NCBI GenBank assembly: GCA_947488815.1
Contig: CANLCC010000008.1
Coordinates: forward strand, 9,376-73,375
DNA from: CAIQIA01 sp945861105
GTDB lineage: Bacteria; Cyanobacteriota; Cyanobacteriia; PCC-6307; Cyanobiaceae
Reading direction: 5' to 3'
Length of the DNA: 64,000 bases
Shown piece after piece: positions 57,482 to 64,000 of the stretch. The notes below the pieces were generated by a model. It was given only the letters and a program-made list of their open reading frames with translations, searched no databases and had not been told where the DNA came from. The position numbers were made by a program, and so were the translations under genes. Every line of letters begins with the position of its first letter. Position 1 is the stretch's first letter.

Positions 57482-59243
57482 AGGCCCCTCCGCGCTGCAG
57501 CAGGCTGTCGTGGCGGCCCTGCTCCACCACCCGGCCGGCCTCGAGCACCACGATCCGATCGGCCTGGCGCACGGTGCTCAGCCGATGGGCGATCACCAGC
57601 ACCGTCATCTCACCGGCGGCAGCGGCGATGGCGTCCTGCACCAGGCGCTCGCTGTCGCGGTCGAGGGCACTGGTGGCTTCATCGAGGATGAGCAGATCGG
57701 GCCGACGCAGCAGGGCCCGCGCGAGGCAGAGGCGCTGGCGCTGGCCGCCGCTGAGCCGCTGGCCGCCCTCCCCCAGCGGGGTGGCATAACCCTGGGGCAG
57801 GGCATCGATGAAGCCGGCGGCCTGGGCGCGGGCGGCGGCGGCGGCAATGGCGGTGGGATCGGCGGCAAGGCCATGGGCGATCACCTCGGCGACGGTGCCG
57901 TGGGGCAGCTGGATGTCCTGGCTCACGACACCGAGCCGGGCGCGCCACCTGAGGGGGTCGAGGCGGATGAGGTCGATGCCATCGACCAGGATCCGCCCGC
58001 CGGTGGGGTCCCGCAACCCCACCAGCAGGTCGGCGATCGAACTCTTGCCGGCGCCGCTGGGCCCCACAAGGGCCGTGACGCAGCCGCGATCGATGGCAAA
58101 GCTCACCTGCTGCAGGGCAGGGGGTTGGTCGGGGTCGTAGTGCAGGTCGACCGCCTCGAGCACCAGGCCCCGCTGCAGACCGGCGAAGGGCAGGCCGCCC
58201 TGGCGGCGGCGGTCGGCAGCGGCCGAGAGGAGGCGGTCGAGACGGTCGAGGCGGCCGCGGTTGTCGGCCAGCTGTTGCCGGTGGTAGACGAGACCGCCGA
58301 GGCGCACGTTGAGGCGCTGCAGGGCAAGCATCACCGTCGCCAGGCCAGGCAGCACGGCGGCAGGACGGGACCCGAAGACCAGCAGGGCGAGGGCCGCGAT
58401 CAGGGCCACCATCAGCACCGGCACGAAGGTGCTGACCGGACCACTGAGCTCAAGCCGCCGCCCCTGGCGCCGCTGGCAGGTTTCGAGGCACTGCAAAGGC
58501 TGGGCAAGGTTCTGCCGGGCCGCGTCATAGCTGGCGGTGGTGTGCAGCAGGCGCAGGGTGTGGATCTGTTCCGTGAGGCAGGCGGTGACCTGCACCTGGG
58601 CGTCGCTGACGAGGGATGCACCGGCCCGCAGGGCCGGCACCAGCCGCCGCTGCAGCATGGCGGCCGCCAGGGCCGGCCCGAGGGCCAGCAGCAGCAGCCA
58701 GGGCGAGAGGCGCAGCAGGATCAGCAGATAGGTGCAGGCCAGCAGGGCCGACAGCAGGGCCTGACCGCTGTGCTGAATCTGCAGTCGTACGGCCTCGGGT
58801 CCCTGGCTGAGGTGGTCGATCAGATCACCGGCGCGGTAACGGCTGACGCTGGCAAAGCTGAGGTCGAGCAGGTGGTGCTGCAGCCGTTGGGTGAGCTCCC
58901 GTCGGCAACGGGCGGCCAGGTCAACCAGGGTGACCTGATTGATGTACTGGGCGATGCTCTGCAGGGCCTGCACGAGCACGGCCGCCGTGAGCAGGGCCAG
59001 AAACACTCCGGTGGGCGGCAGCGCTGGCAACGGCAGCCGCGCCCACCACTCGGGCAACACCCCACCGGCCAGCTGCCGGATGGCGAGAAACACCAGGGCC
59101 AGGGTCACGCCTTCGGCGAGGGCCAGCAGCAGGCCGGTGCCGAGATGCAGGGCCAGTTCCAGCCGCTGGCTGCGGGCCGTCGCCAGGATCAGCCGCCGAG
59201 ACGGCGAAGGCCGCAGCTGGAACGGCAGCACAGGCCCGAGCAC
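57459..59243 (-). CDS. ABC exporter (membrane plus ATPase), possible lipid-linked glycan flippase
   Basis: A half-transporter of about 594 residues from GTG 59243. The membrane domain has about six helices (residues 30-310). The ATPase has Walker A GPSGAGKSS, the signature LSGGQRQRLCLARAL, Walker B LLILDEATSALD and the H-loop IAHRLSTV. MsbA/PglK relatives flip lipid-linked sugars. With no Wzx seen in the window, this is the best flippase candidate; drug or lipid export remain possible. The start is uncertain (GTG 59231, 59243 or 59282). First gene of the 17-kb operon. Confidence 0.86.
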   Translation of the reverse strand: MLGPVLPFQLRPSPSRRLILATARSQRLELALHLGTGLLLALAEGVTLALVFLAIRQLAGGVLPEWWARLPLPALPPTGVFLALLTAAVLVQALQSIAQYINQVTLVDLAARCRRELTQRLQHHLLDLSFASVSRYRAGDLIDHLSQGPEAVRLQIQHSGQALLSALLACTYLLILLRLSPWLLLLALGPALAAAMLQRRLVPALRAGASLVSDAQVQVTACLTEQIHTLRLLHTTASYDAARQNLAQPLQCLETCQRRQGRRLELSGPVSTFVPVLMVALIAALALLVFGSRPAAVLPGLATVMLALQRLNVRLGGLVYHRQQLADNRGRLDRLDRLLSAAADRRRQGGLPFAGLQRGLVLEAVDLHYDPDQPPALQQVSFAIDRGCVTALVGPSGAGKSSIADLLVGLRDPTGGRILVDGIDLIRLDPLRWRARLGVVSQDIQLPHGTVAEVIAHGLAADPTAIAAAAARAQAAGFIDALPQGYATPLGEGGQRLSGGQRQRLCLARALLRRPDLLILDEATSALDRDSERLVQDAIAAAAGEMTVLVIAHRLSTVRQADRIVVLEAGRVVEQGRHDSLLQRGGAYARLWSQ

Positions 59244-59282
59244 AGGTCGGCCGCACCTTAGGGGCCGTGGCCGCGGCTGCAC

Positions 59283-59642
59283 CGCTGGCAGCCGAGATCA
59301 GGACGTCAGTTCAGCATCGCCAACAACAGTCGCCATAGAGGCAGTGATGAAACGCAGACCGTGATGAGATCTTCACGGGAGAACAGGGCGGTCTGGCCAA
59401 AGACGAGCCCACCGATGGCCTGAAGGATGTCGAATCACTCAAAGCTGAGACGCCGGAGAGAATGGATCGGGCGGGGAACGCCACAATCCACCAGTTCCAT
59501 TCTTTGCCATGAATGATCCAATGCCGTGCCGCCCTCGTCAGCGGGCAGCACGGCATGATGGTTGTCGGACGAATCAGACCGGGATGCTGTTGGAAACATC
59601 CATGCAGCCCCTTGCCACGGAACACAGATCTGGACTCACGCC
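59283..59642. other. Intergenic region without a supportable gene
   Basis: About 360 bp between the divergent ABC exporter and DUF6880-type genes. No frame gives a recognisable product on either strand. It should hold both promoters. The only clear structure is the hairpin at 59521-59556. Its base composition is less GC-rich than the flanking operon. Confidence 0.6.
59521..59556. other. Strong imperfect hairpin (inverted repeat)
   Basis: ATGCCGTGCCGCCC pairs with GGGCAGCACGGCAT across a loop of about eight bases: nine perfect pairs, one mismatch and four more pairs. It lies about 87 bp upstream of the TTG at 59643. There is no adjacent T-run, so a simple terminator is unlikely; an operator, leader structure or mobile-element remnant are options. 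Confidence 0.5.
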
Positions 59643-60983
59643 TTGGCCAGCAAGCGCAGCCTGAATGCCAAGAACCTGGAGGCCCTGGGAGCAGACGCCC
59701 TGGCAGCACTGCTCATTGAGGTGAGCGAGGGCAACGCCGCGATCCAGCGACGGCTGCGCCTTGCCCTAGCGGCCGCCGAGGGGGTGCAGGGCGCTGTGCA
59801 GGAGGTGCGCAAACGACTCACCGCGATTGATCGTTCAAACACTTTTGTCAATTCAGAACGTCGCAAGGCCCTGGTGAGCGATCTGGAAGCCCAGCTCCAG
59901 GCGATCAGCGGTCCGATCGCAATGGGTGATCCAGAGCAGGCGTTTGATCTGCTGCTGCGCTTCCTGGAAATCTCCGACGGTGTCTTGGAGCGCTGCCCTG
60001 ATGGCACGGGAGTGGTGATCGGCGTCTTCGACCGAGCGGTGCAGCAGCTGGGATCGCTGGGCTCGGCCATCCAGCGAGAGCCAGAAACCCTCGCCTGGCA
60101 GATTGCTGAGCTGTTGACCCAGGCCAGCTACGAGCAGTTTGATGGCTTGGTGCCGGCGTTGAAGAATGTGCTTGGCGACTGGGGACTGAAGGTCCTTGGT
60201 CACTACTGCCGCGATCGCGGCGCCGGAGATGGCAATCCCTATCTCTTACAGATTGCTGAGGCCCGCGGTGATGTCGAGGGCTACCTGGCCCAGTTCACAG
60301 CCGAGGAGCTGAGCTGGCGCGACACCTCCACGACCGTGGGCCGATACCTGCTGAGCTGCGGCCGGGCAGAACAGGCCCTGGAGATTCTCGATGGCGCAGC
60401 AAATGGTGTCGTTGACCTACAGGATTCTCAGTGGCACGACACCCGCATTGCCGCTCTTGAGGCCCTGAATCGCTCCGCGGAAGCCCAGGAGCTGCGCTGG
60501 GAGTGGTTCAGCCGCACCCTATCGATCAGCCATCTGCGCGACCATCTTAAACGTCTCGACGACTTCGAGGATGTGAACGTCGAAGAACAGGCGCTGCAGG
60601 TGGCAGAGCAGCATCCTGTGAGCCTCCTGGGTCTGCATTTCCTGGTGAAATGGGGAGCACTCTCCCGCGCGGCGCGGCACGTGTTCGCCCACGAAGACGA
60701 GTGGGAAGGAGACGCCGACACGATTCACACCCTGGCAGCCGAACGTCTCAGTGCCGACCACCCCCTGGCAGCGACACTGCTGCTGCGACCGTTGGTGTTC
60801 TTTGCGCTGTGGATGGGCGCTGCCAAGCGTTATCGCAACGCCGCCGAACATTTACGCAGCTGCGAGCAACTGGCGGACCGCATCAACGACTGGCAGGGCC
60901 ATCCTGATCACAGCGCTTATGTGGAACGCATGCAAGATATGTTTGGAGCAAAGCCCAGCTTCTGGAAGTTGGTGAAGCGGTAA
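59643..60983 (+). CDS. DUF6880-type protein, TTG start
   Basis: From TTG 59643 the product is 446 residues, beginning MASKRSLNAKNLEALGADAL, which fits the family's start. The upstream extension to ATG 59562 reads through the intergenic region. The rest is alpha-helical, with TPR-like stretches such as YLLSCGRAEQALEILDG and WHDTRIAALEALNRSAEAQELRWEWF. I place it in DUF6880 from memory of the N-terminus; function unknown. Codon use is less GC-biased than the neighbouring glycan genes, suggesting acquisition. Confidence 0.72.
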   Translation: MASKRSLNAKNLEALGADALAALLIEVSEGNAAIQRRLRLALAAAEGVQGAVQEVRKRLTAIDRSNTFVNSERRKALVSDLEAQLQAISGPIAMGDPEQAFDLLLRFLEISDGVLERCPDGTGVVIGVFDRAVQQLGSLGSAIQREPETLAWQIAELLTQASYEQFDGLVPALKNVLGDWGLKVLGHYCRDRGAGDGNPYLLQIAEARGDVEGYLAQFTAEELSWRDTSTTVGRYLLSCGRAEQALEILDGAANGVVDLQDSQWHDTRIAALEALNRSAEAQELRWEWFSRTLSISHLRDHLKRLDDFEDVNVEEQALQVAEQHPVSLLGLHFLVKWGALSRAARHVFAHEDEWEGDADTIHTLAAERLSADHPLAATLLLRPLVFFALWMGAAKRYRNAAEHLRSCEQLADRINDWQGHPDHSAYVERMQDMFGAKPSFWKLVKR

Positions 60984-61056
60984 ACGTCAGGCCCATGGCC
61001 ATGGCCGTCCTCTCGCGGGTTAGGGCATACTGAGAGATCGCGCTCCCGGCCAATCA

Positions 61057-61539
61057 ATGCCTCATCATCTTGCCAGTCGCCCCCTCCTGTTTGGCATGGC
61101 TGTCCTGCTGTCTGCTGGCAGCACAGCAGTCAAAGCAGAAACCTGCCGGTTCCTGCAGCCCATCGGTGGCAATGGCAGCACTCCGATCGTCAGCAAGTCG
61201 GTCGGGATCGACAAGCTGTTCGGCCGCACCAACTGGAACACCGATTTCATCGTTGATCAACCATACGGCAGCTACAAGTTCTTCTTCACGGCCAATTCAT
61301 CAGACCCCAACGCCACCTATCCGGTGGAGGGCTACATGAAATTCAGCGATGGCACCAACCTGCAGATCATCAACACCCAGATGAGTCCGCCGATCGGCAC
61401 CGGCAAGATGTTCGGTCCCTTCGCCGCCGTTGCCGGGAAGCAGGCCAGCCAGATGAACTTCAAGGTGGGCGCCAGCAGCGACCCGGGGGCCCTCGGCTTC
61501 AGCTATCGCATCTCGGTGCAGGGCTGCCGGGCCGACTGA
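61057..61539 (+). CDS. Small secreted protein of unknown function
   Basis: A 160-residue protein with a Sec signal peptide (about 1-27, ending AVKAE). The mature beta-rich domain has TNWNTDFIVDQPYGSYKFFF, YMKFSDGTNLQI and GFSYRISVQGC. One Cys near each end of the mature chain (ETCRF, QGCRAD) could form a disulfide. Family not recognised. The last 37 bp overlap the antiporter gene on the other strand. Confidence 0.72.
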   Translation: MPHHLASRPLLFGMAVLLSAGSTAVKAETCRFLQPIGGNGSTPIVSKSVGIDKLFGRTNWNTDFIVDQPYGSYKFFFTANSSDPNATYPVEGYMKFSDGTNLQIINTQMSPPIGTGKMFGPFAAVAGKQASQMNFKVGASSDPGALGFSYRISVQGCRAD

Positions 61540-62834
61540 AACCGCAGCAGCAGCGGCTGCAGCAGCAGGTCCACCAGCACCACCACGAAGATCAGGGCCA
61601 GCAGCTGCGCCCCCAGGGGTTCCGCCAGTGCTGGTGTGACGCCACGCAGATGGGGCAGCTCTTCGGTCATCGACACCGCCAGCGCCAGCGGCACCGCCGC
61701 CCGCAGGCCGCCGCCGGTGAGCACGAGCCGCTCCTGCCCTGAAAAGGAGGCCGACGGCAGCAGCGCCGCCACTGCCACTCCCCGCGCCAGGGGCAGCACC
61801 AGCGCCAGCAGCAGCCCCAGCGGCACCACGCTGAGCAGCGCCGCAGGCTGCACCAGCAGGCCGAGCAGCAGCAGCACCGTCATTTCAGCGGCGGTGTTGA
61901 GCGGGTGCATCACCCGGGCCAAGTCCTGCGGCTCAAAGCGGCTGTCCCGCTCTCGACCATTGGCGAACGACAGCCCGGCCACGAACACCGCCAGCAGCCC
62001 ACCACCCCCCAGCAGCTGGCCCAGGCCATAGGCCACAAAGGCCAGGGCCACCGCCACCAGCAGCAGCAACTCATCGCTGCGCACCAGACCATCGATCAGC
62101 CGGGGCGCCACAAGGCCCACACACAGGCCGGCCAGCAGGCCCGCGCCCAGATGGAGCCCCACCCCCCCCAACTGTTGCGGCAGTTGACTGGCCAGTAGCC
62201 CATGCAACCCCTGATGGTCGCTGTGAAGGTGTCCCTGCAGCAGACCGACGGCCCCTCCAAAACACAACAGCGTCACAACGACGCTCAGGGCCGCTTCGAA
62301 CTGCAGCAGGTGGCGAAGGCGTCCGCTGATGCCATGGCCCAGCGCCACCGACAGATCCTCGATGGCGCTGCTGTCGGTGGCCCCCAGACAACACACCGCC
62401 AGCCAGGCCGCAGCGGGCGGCAGGCCGGGCAGCAGCAGCGGTGCCAGCCACTGCAGCACCAGACCCGTGACCGCCAGGGTGATCAGCACACCCAGACTGC
62501 CGAGCCGCAGGCCGGCGCCAAGCAGGCCGTGGATGCGGCGCAGGTTGGTTCTCAAGCCGGCGTAAAAGATCAGCAACGCCAGGCTCACCCGATGCAGTGT
62601 CTCCAGTTGCACGGCACCAAGGCCATCGGCATTGCTCAGCCAGGCGTCGGGGATGGCCAGGCTCAGCACCAGAACGGCAGCGGCCCCCGGCAGGCGCCAG
62701 CGGGCCGCCAACCGGTCAGCGGCCAGGGCCGCCAGGTAGATCAGGCCCAGGCCGATGAAAAAGCCACGGGGCAGCAGCGTGCCTGCCAGGTGGGTGGGGG
62801 GCTGCAGCAAGGCAAGCAGGGGAGGGTTCAGCAC
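61503..62834 (-). CDS. Cation/proton antiporter, NhaP-like (CPA family)
   Basis: A 443-residue membrane protein with about 12-13 helices starting at GTG 62834. The ion-site helix reads LGATDSSAIEDL, the CPA1 counterpart of GATDPVA. FYAGLRTNLRRI and GLSFANGRERDSRF are also family-like. It would exchange Na+ or K+ for protons at the cytoplasmic membrane. Most similar in layout to NhaP/NhaP2; ion specificity is not readable. Confidence 0.86.
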   Translation of the reverse strand: MLNPPLLALLQPPTHLAGTLLPRGFFIGLGLIYLAALAADRLAARWRLPGAAAVLVLSLAIPDAWLSNADGLGAVQLETLHRVSLALLIFYAGLRTNLRRIHGLLGAGLRLGSLGVLITLAVTGLVLQWLAPLLLPGLPPAAAWLAVCCLGATDSSAIEDLSVALGHGISGRLRHLLQFEAALSVVVTLLCFGGAVGLLQGHLHSDHQGLHGLLASQLPQQLGGVGLHLGAGLLAGLCVGLVAPRLIDGLVRSDELLLLVAVALAFVAYGLGQLLGGGGLLAVFVAGLSFANGRERDSRFEPQDLARVMHPLNTAAEMTVLLLLGLLVQPAALLSVVPLGLLLALVLPLARGVAVAALLPSASFSGQERLVLTGGGLRAAVPLALAVSMTEELPHLRGVTPALAEPLGAQLLALIFVVVLVDLLLQPLLLRFQSARQPCTEMR

Positions 62835-62840
62835 CTGGGC

Positions 62841-62951
62841 CTATCGCGAAGGAGTCGCAGAGCCCAGCTTGCCGACCGTCGCGTTCTGATTGGGATTCAG
62901 ACGCGCCACCCAGACCTCACCCCGACGCAGCCGCAGGCTGAACGCTGGCAT
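62841..62951 (-). pseudogene. Truncated MazF/PemK toxin remnant
   Basis: A 36-codon frame from ATG 62951 reads LRRGEVWVARLNPNQN then TVGKLG and stops. The first part is the N-terminal strand of MazF/PemK ribonucleases (RRGEVWLADLNP-like). Everything after the first beta-hairpin of the usual 110-residue toxin is missing. It looks like a decayed toxin-antitoxin module, 6 bp from the antiporter start. Confidence 0.55.
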
Positions 62952-62994
62952 GCGCCCTGCACGGATGATCTGTCGATCTTTTTCAACCAGGAAG

Positions 62995-63026
62995 TGATGC
63001 GCTGATGCCCTGATTCTCTGATGTAT
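62995..63026. promoter_or_regulatory. Four 8-bp tandem repeats, probable antitoxin operator
   Basis: TGATGCGC, TGATGCCC, TGATTCTC and TGATGTAT follow each other in exact 8-bp register and end 31 bp before the vapB start. Ribbon-helix-helix repressors such as MetJ bind tandem 8-bp boxes, and the next gene encodes an RHH antitoxin. TATTCT inside the last box could be a -10 element. Confidence 0.55.
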
Positions 63027-63057
63027 TCTTGACTCAGCTTGTGACTGGTACCTCAGC

Positions 63058-63309
63058 GTGCGCACCACCCTGGACATCGAAGACGATGTGCTGGCAGCCG
63101 CCAAGGAGCTGGCCCGTCGCCAGGGCACGTCAGCGGGCCAGGTGGTGTCGCGCCTGTTGCGGGCCGCCTTGAACGGCAGCGCCTTGCCGGGACTGCCCGC
63201 TGGTGAATTACCCCCGGGTGTGGCCGGTTTCCGCCCCTTTCCTGCCCAGGCCGGCCAGGTGGTGACCAATGAGCAGATCGATCAGCTGCGGGATGAGGCC
63301 GGCCTCTGA
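63058..63309 (+). CDS. VapB-type antitoxin (ribbon-helix-helix)
   Basis: An 83-residue protein from GTG 63058. The N-terminal RTTLDIEDDVLAAAKELARR is a ribbon-helix-helix DNA-binding segment of the VapB/CopG kind. It is followed by GTSAGQVVSRLLRAAL and a flexible C-terminus (about 45-83) that would bind the toxin. The stop overlaps the toxin start (TGATG). Autoregulation through the upstream 8-bp repeats is inferred. Confidence 0.85.
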   Translation: MRTTLDIEDDVLAAAKELARRQGTSAGQVVSRLLRAALNGSALPGLPAGELPPGVAGFRPFPAQAGQVVTNEQIDQLRDEAGL

Positions 63310-63773
63310 TGGCCAGGGCCCTGCTGGACATCAACGTGCTGATCGCCCTGCTGGATCAGGGACATGTCTTGCACGCCGCCGCCACCGGTTGGCTGGAGCA
63401 GGAGCTGGATCACGGTTGGGCCACCTGCCCGATCACCGAAAACGGCGTGGTGCGGATCATGGCTCAGCCGGCCTACCCCAACCCGCAGCCGGCCTCCCTG
63501 GTGGCTGCACGACTGGCCGAAGCCTGCCGCCACCCCAGCCATGGGTTCCTGCCAGAGCCGATCAGCTTGCTGCAGGACGGCCTGATCTGCTGGGAGCGTC
63601 TATTGGGGCCTCGTCAGATCACCGATGCCTATCTGTTGGCGCTCGCTGTCCACCATGGCGCCCGCTTCACCACCTTTGACAAGAGGATCGGCGTCGACGT
63701 GGTGCCTACAGCAGAAAAGTCCCATCTCTGCATCATTGATGAGTCGGCCCTGGGCCGTGGGGCTCAGCGCTGA
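63309..63773 (+). CDS. VapC-type PIN-domain toxin
   Basis: A 154-residue PIN domain protein, probably an RNase acting on tRNA or other RNA. The acidic residues of the metal site are Asp6 in LLDINVLIALLD, Glu in TENGVVRI, Asp in ITDAYLLALAV and Asp in TTFDKRI. All four are present, so the toxin looks intact. It is translationally coupled to the antitoxin by a shared TGATG. Confidence 0.88.
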   Translation: MARALLDINVLIALLDQGHVLHAAATGWLEQELDHGWATCPITENGVVRIMAQPAYPNPQPASLVAARLAEACRHPSHGFLPEPISLLQDGLICWERLLGPRQITDAYLLALAVHHGARFTTFDKRIGVDVVPTAEKSHLCIIDESALGRGAQR

Positions 63774-64000
63774 TCGGCCCGGCGGTCGACAGCACCGCGA
63801 CCCCGCCTGCCCAAGCCTTTGGCGTTCTGTCGCGCCTCCTTTCCATTCCCTCCGCTGCCGCCAGGCGCTGAAGGCGGCCCCAGACGACCTGATGGCCACC
63901 GTCAACCTGGCCGAGCCCGCATGGGCACGGGGCTCTCCTAGCCTGACCAGATCGACCAGACCAGACCATGGCTTCTGCTGGAGGCGGTCCCTCGCCTGTC

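Noticed and set aside
63774..63967. Short reverse-strand frame after the VapC gene
   Set aside because: No recognisable motif or ribosome-binding site; likely non-coding.
63968..64000. Possible start of another forward gene at ATG 63968
   Set aside because: Only 11 codons are visible, there is no clear Shine-Dalgarno, and nothing to identify.

Overview
The window is gene-dense, high-GC DNA from a cyanobacterium. Direct markers are the psbE-psbF-psbL-psbJ photosystem II cluster with rubA and ycf48, subunits of a photosynthetic NDH-1 complex (ndhC, K, J, M, F1, D1), chlD, the plant-type carotenoid genes crtB and crtP, rbcR, ycf34 and a PedR-like redox regulator. The gene order (plsX-fabH-fabD-plsC; crtB-crtP / ndhM / rbcR / ndhF1-ndhD1; ndhC-K-J next to rubA-ycf48-psbEFLJ) and the high GC suggest a picocyanobacterium of the Cyanobium/Synechococcus group. 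That placement is an inference from content; no rRNA gene is present.

Layout. Bases 1-33913 are core chromosome: fatty acid and phospholipid initiation (plsX, fabH, fabD, plsC), a reverse-strand ycf34-tsaB-ydcF group, the CCA enzyme, an RRM RNA-binding protein, an alpha/beta hydrolase, and the carotenoid genes crtB-crtP. Then come ndhM, a DUF3172 protein, rbcR, a Z-ISO/NnrU-type protein, ndhF1, ndhD1, a LapA-like protein, scpA, a sugar nucleotidyltransferase, metF, pedR, a photolyase, a Nudix hydrolase, folK, a UDP-glucuronate epimerase-like gene, chlD, a PglD/NeuD-like acetyltransferase, an MlaD-MlaF pair, yvcK, ndhC-K-J, and rubA-ycf48-psbEFLJ, which ends in a clear terminator at 33948-33979.

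Bases 34002-59243 form a large surface-glycan island in three blocks. (1) A reverse-strand operon encodes an OPX export protein, a proline-rich membrane-anchored protein and a predicted outer-membrane beta-barrel, each joined to the next by a 4-bp stop/start overlap. (2) A forward operon encodes an HpsJ-like protein, a cyanoexosortase with its Cys/Arg/His residues, its partner protein and a Wzc-type tyrosine autokinase. (3) A reverse-strand operon of about 17 kb encodes an ABC exporter, a DUF5672 protein, seven GT4 open reading frames (one a tandem fusion), a Wzy-like polymerase, a PglC/WcaJ-type phosphoglycosyl transferase, a WcaF-type acetyltransferase, a DegT aminotransferase and a PglF/CapD-type dehydratase. 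Together these would make an amino-sugar-initiated glycan, flip and polymerise it, and export it.

Bases 59283-64000 look accessory: a 360-bp intergenic stretch with a strong hairpin, a DUF6880-type gene with a TTG start, a small secreted protein, a cation/proton antiporter, a mazF remnant, and a VapBC-type toxin-antitoxin pair preceded by four 8-bp tandem repeats that look like an operator. I see no tRNA, rRNA, CRISPR array or intact insertion sequence.
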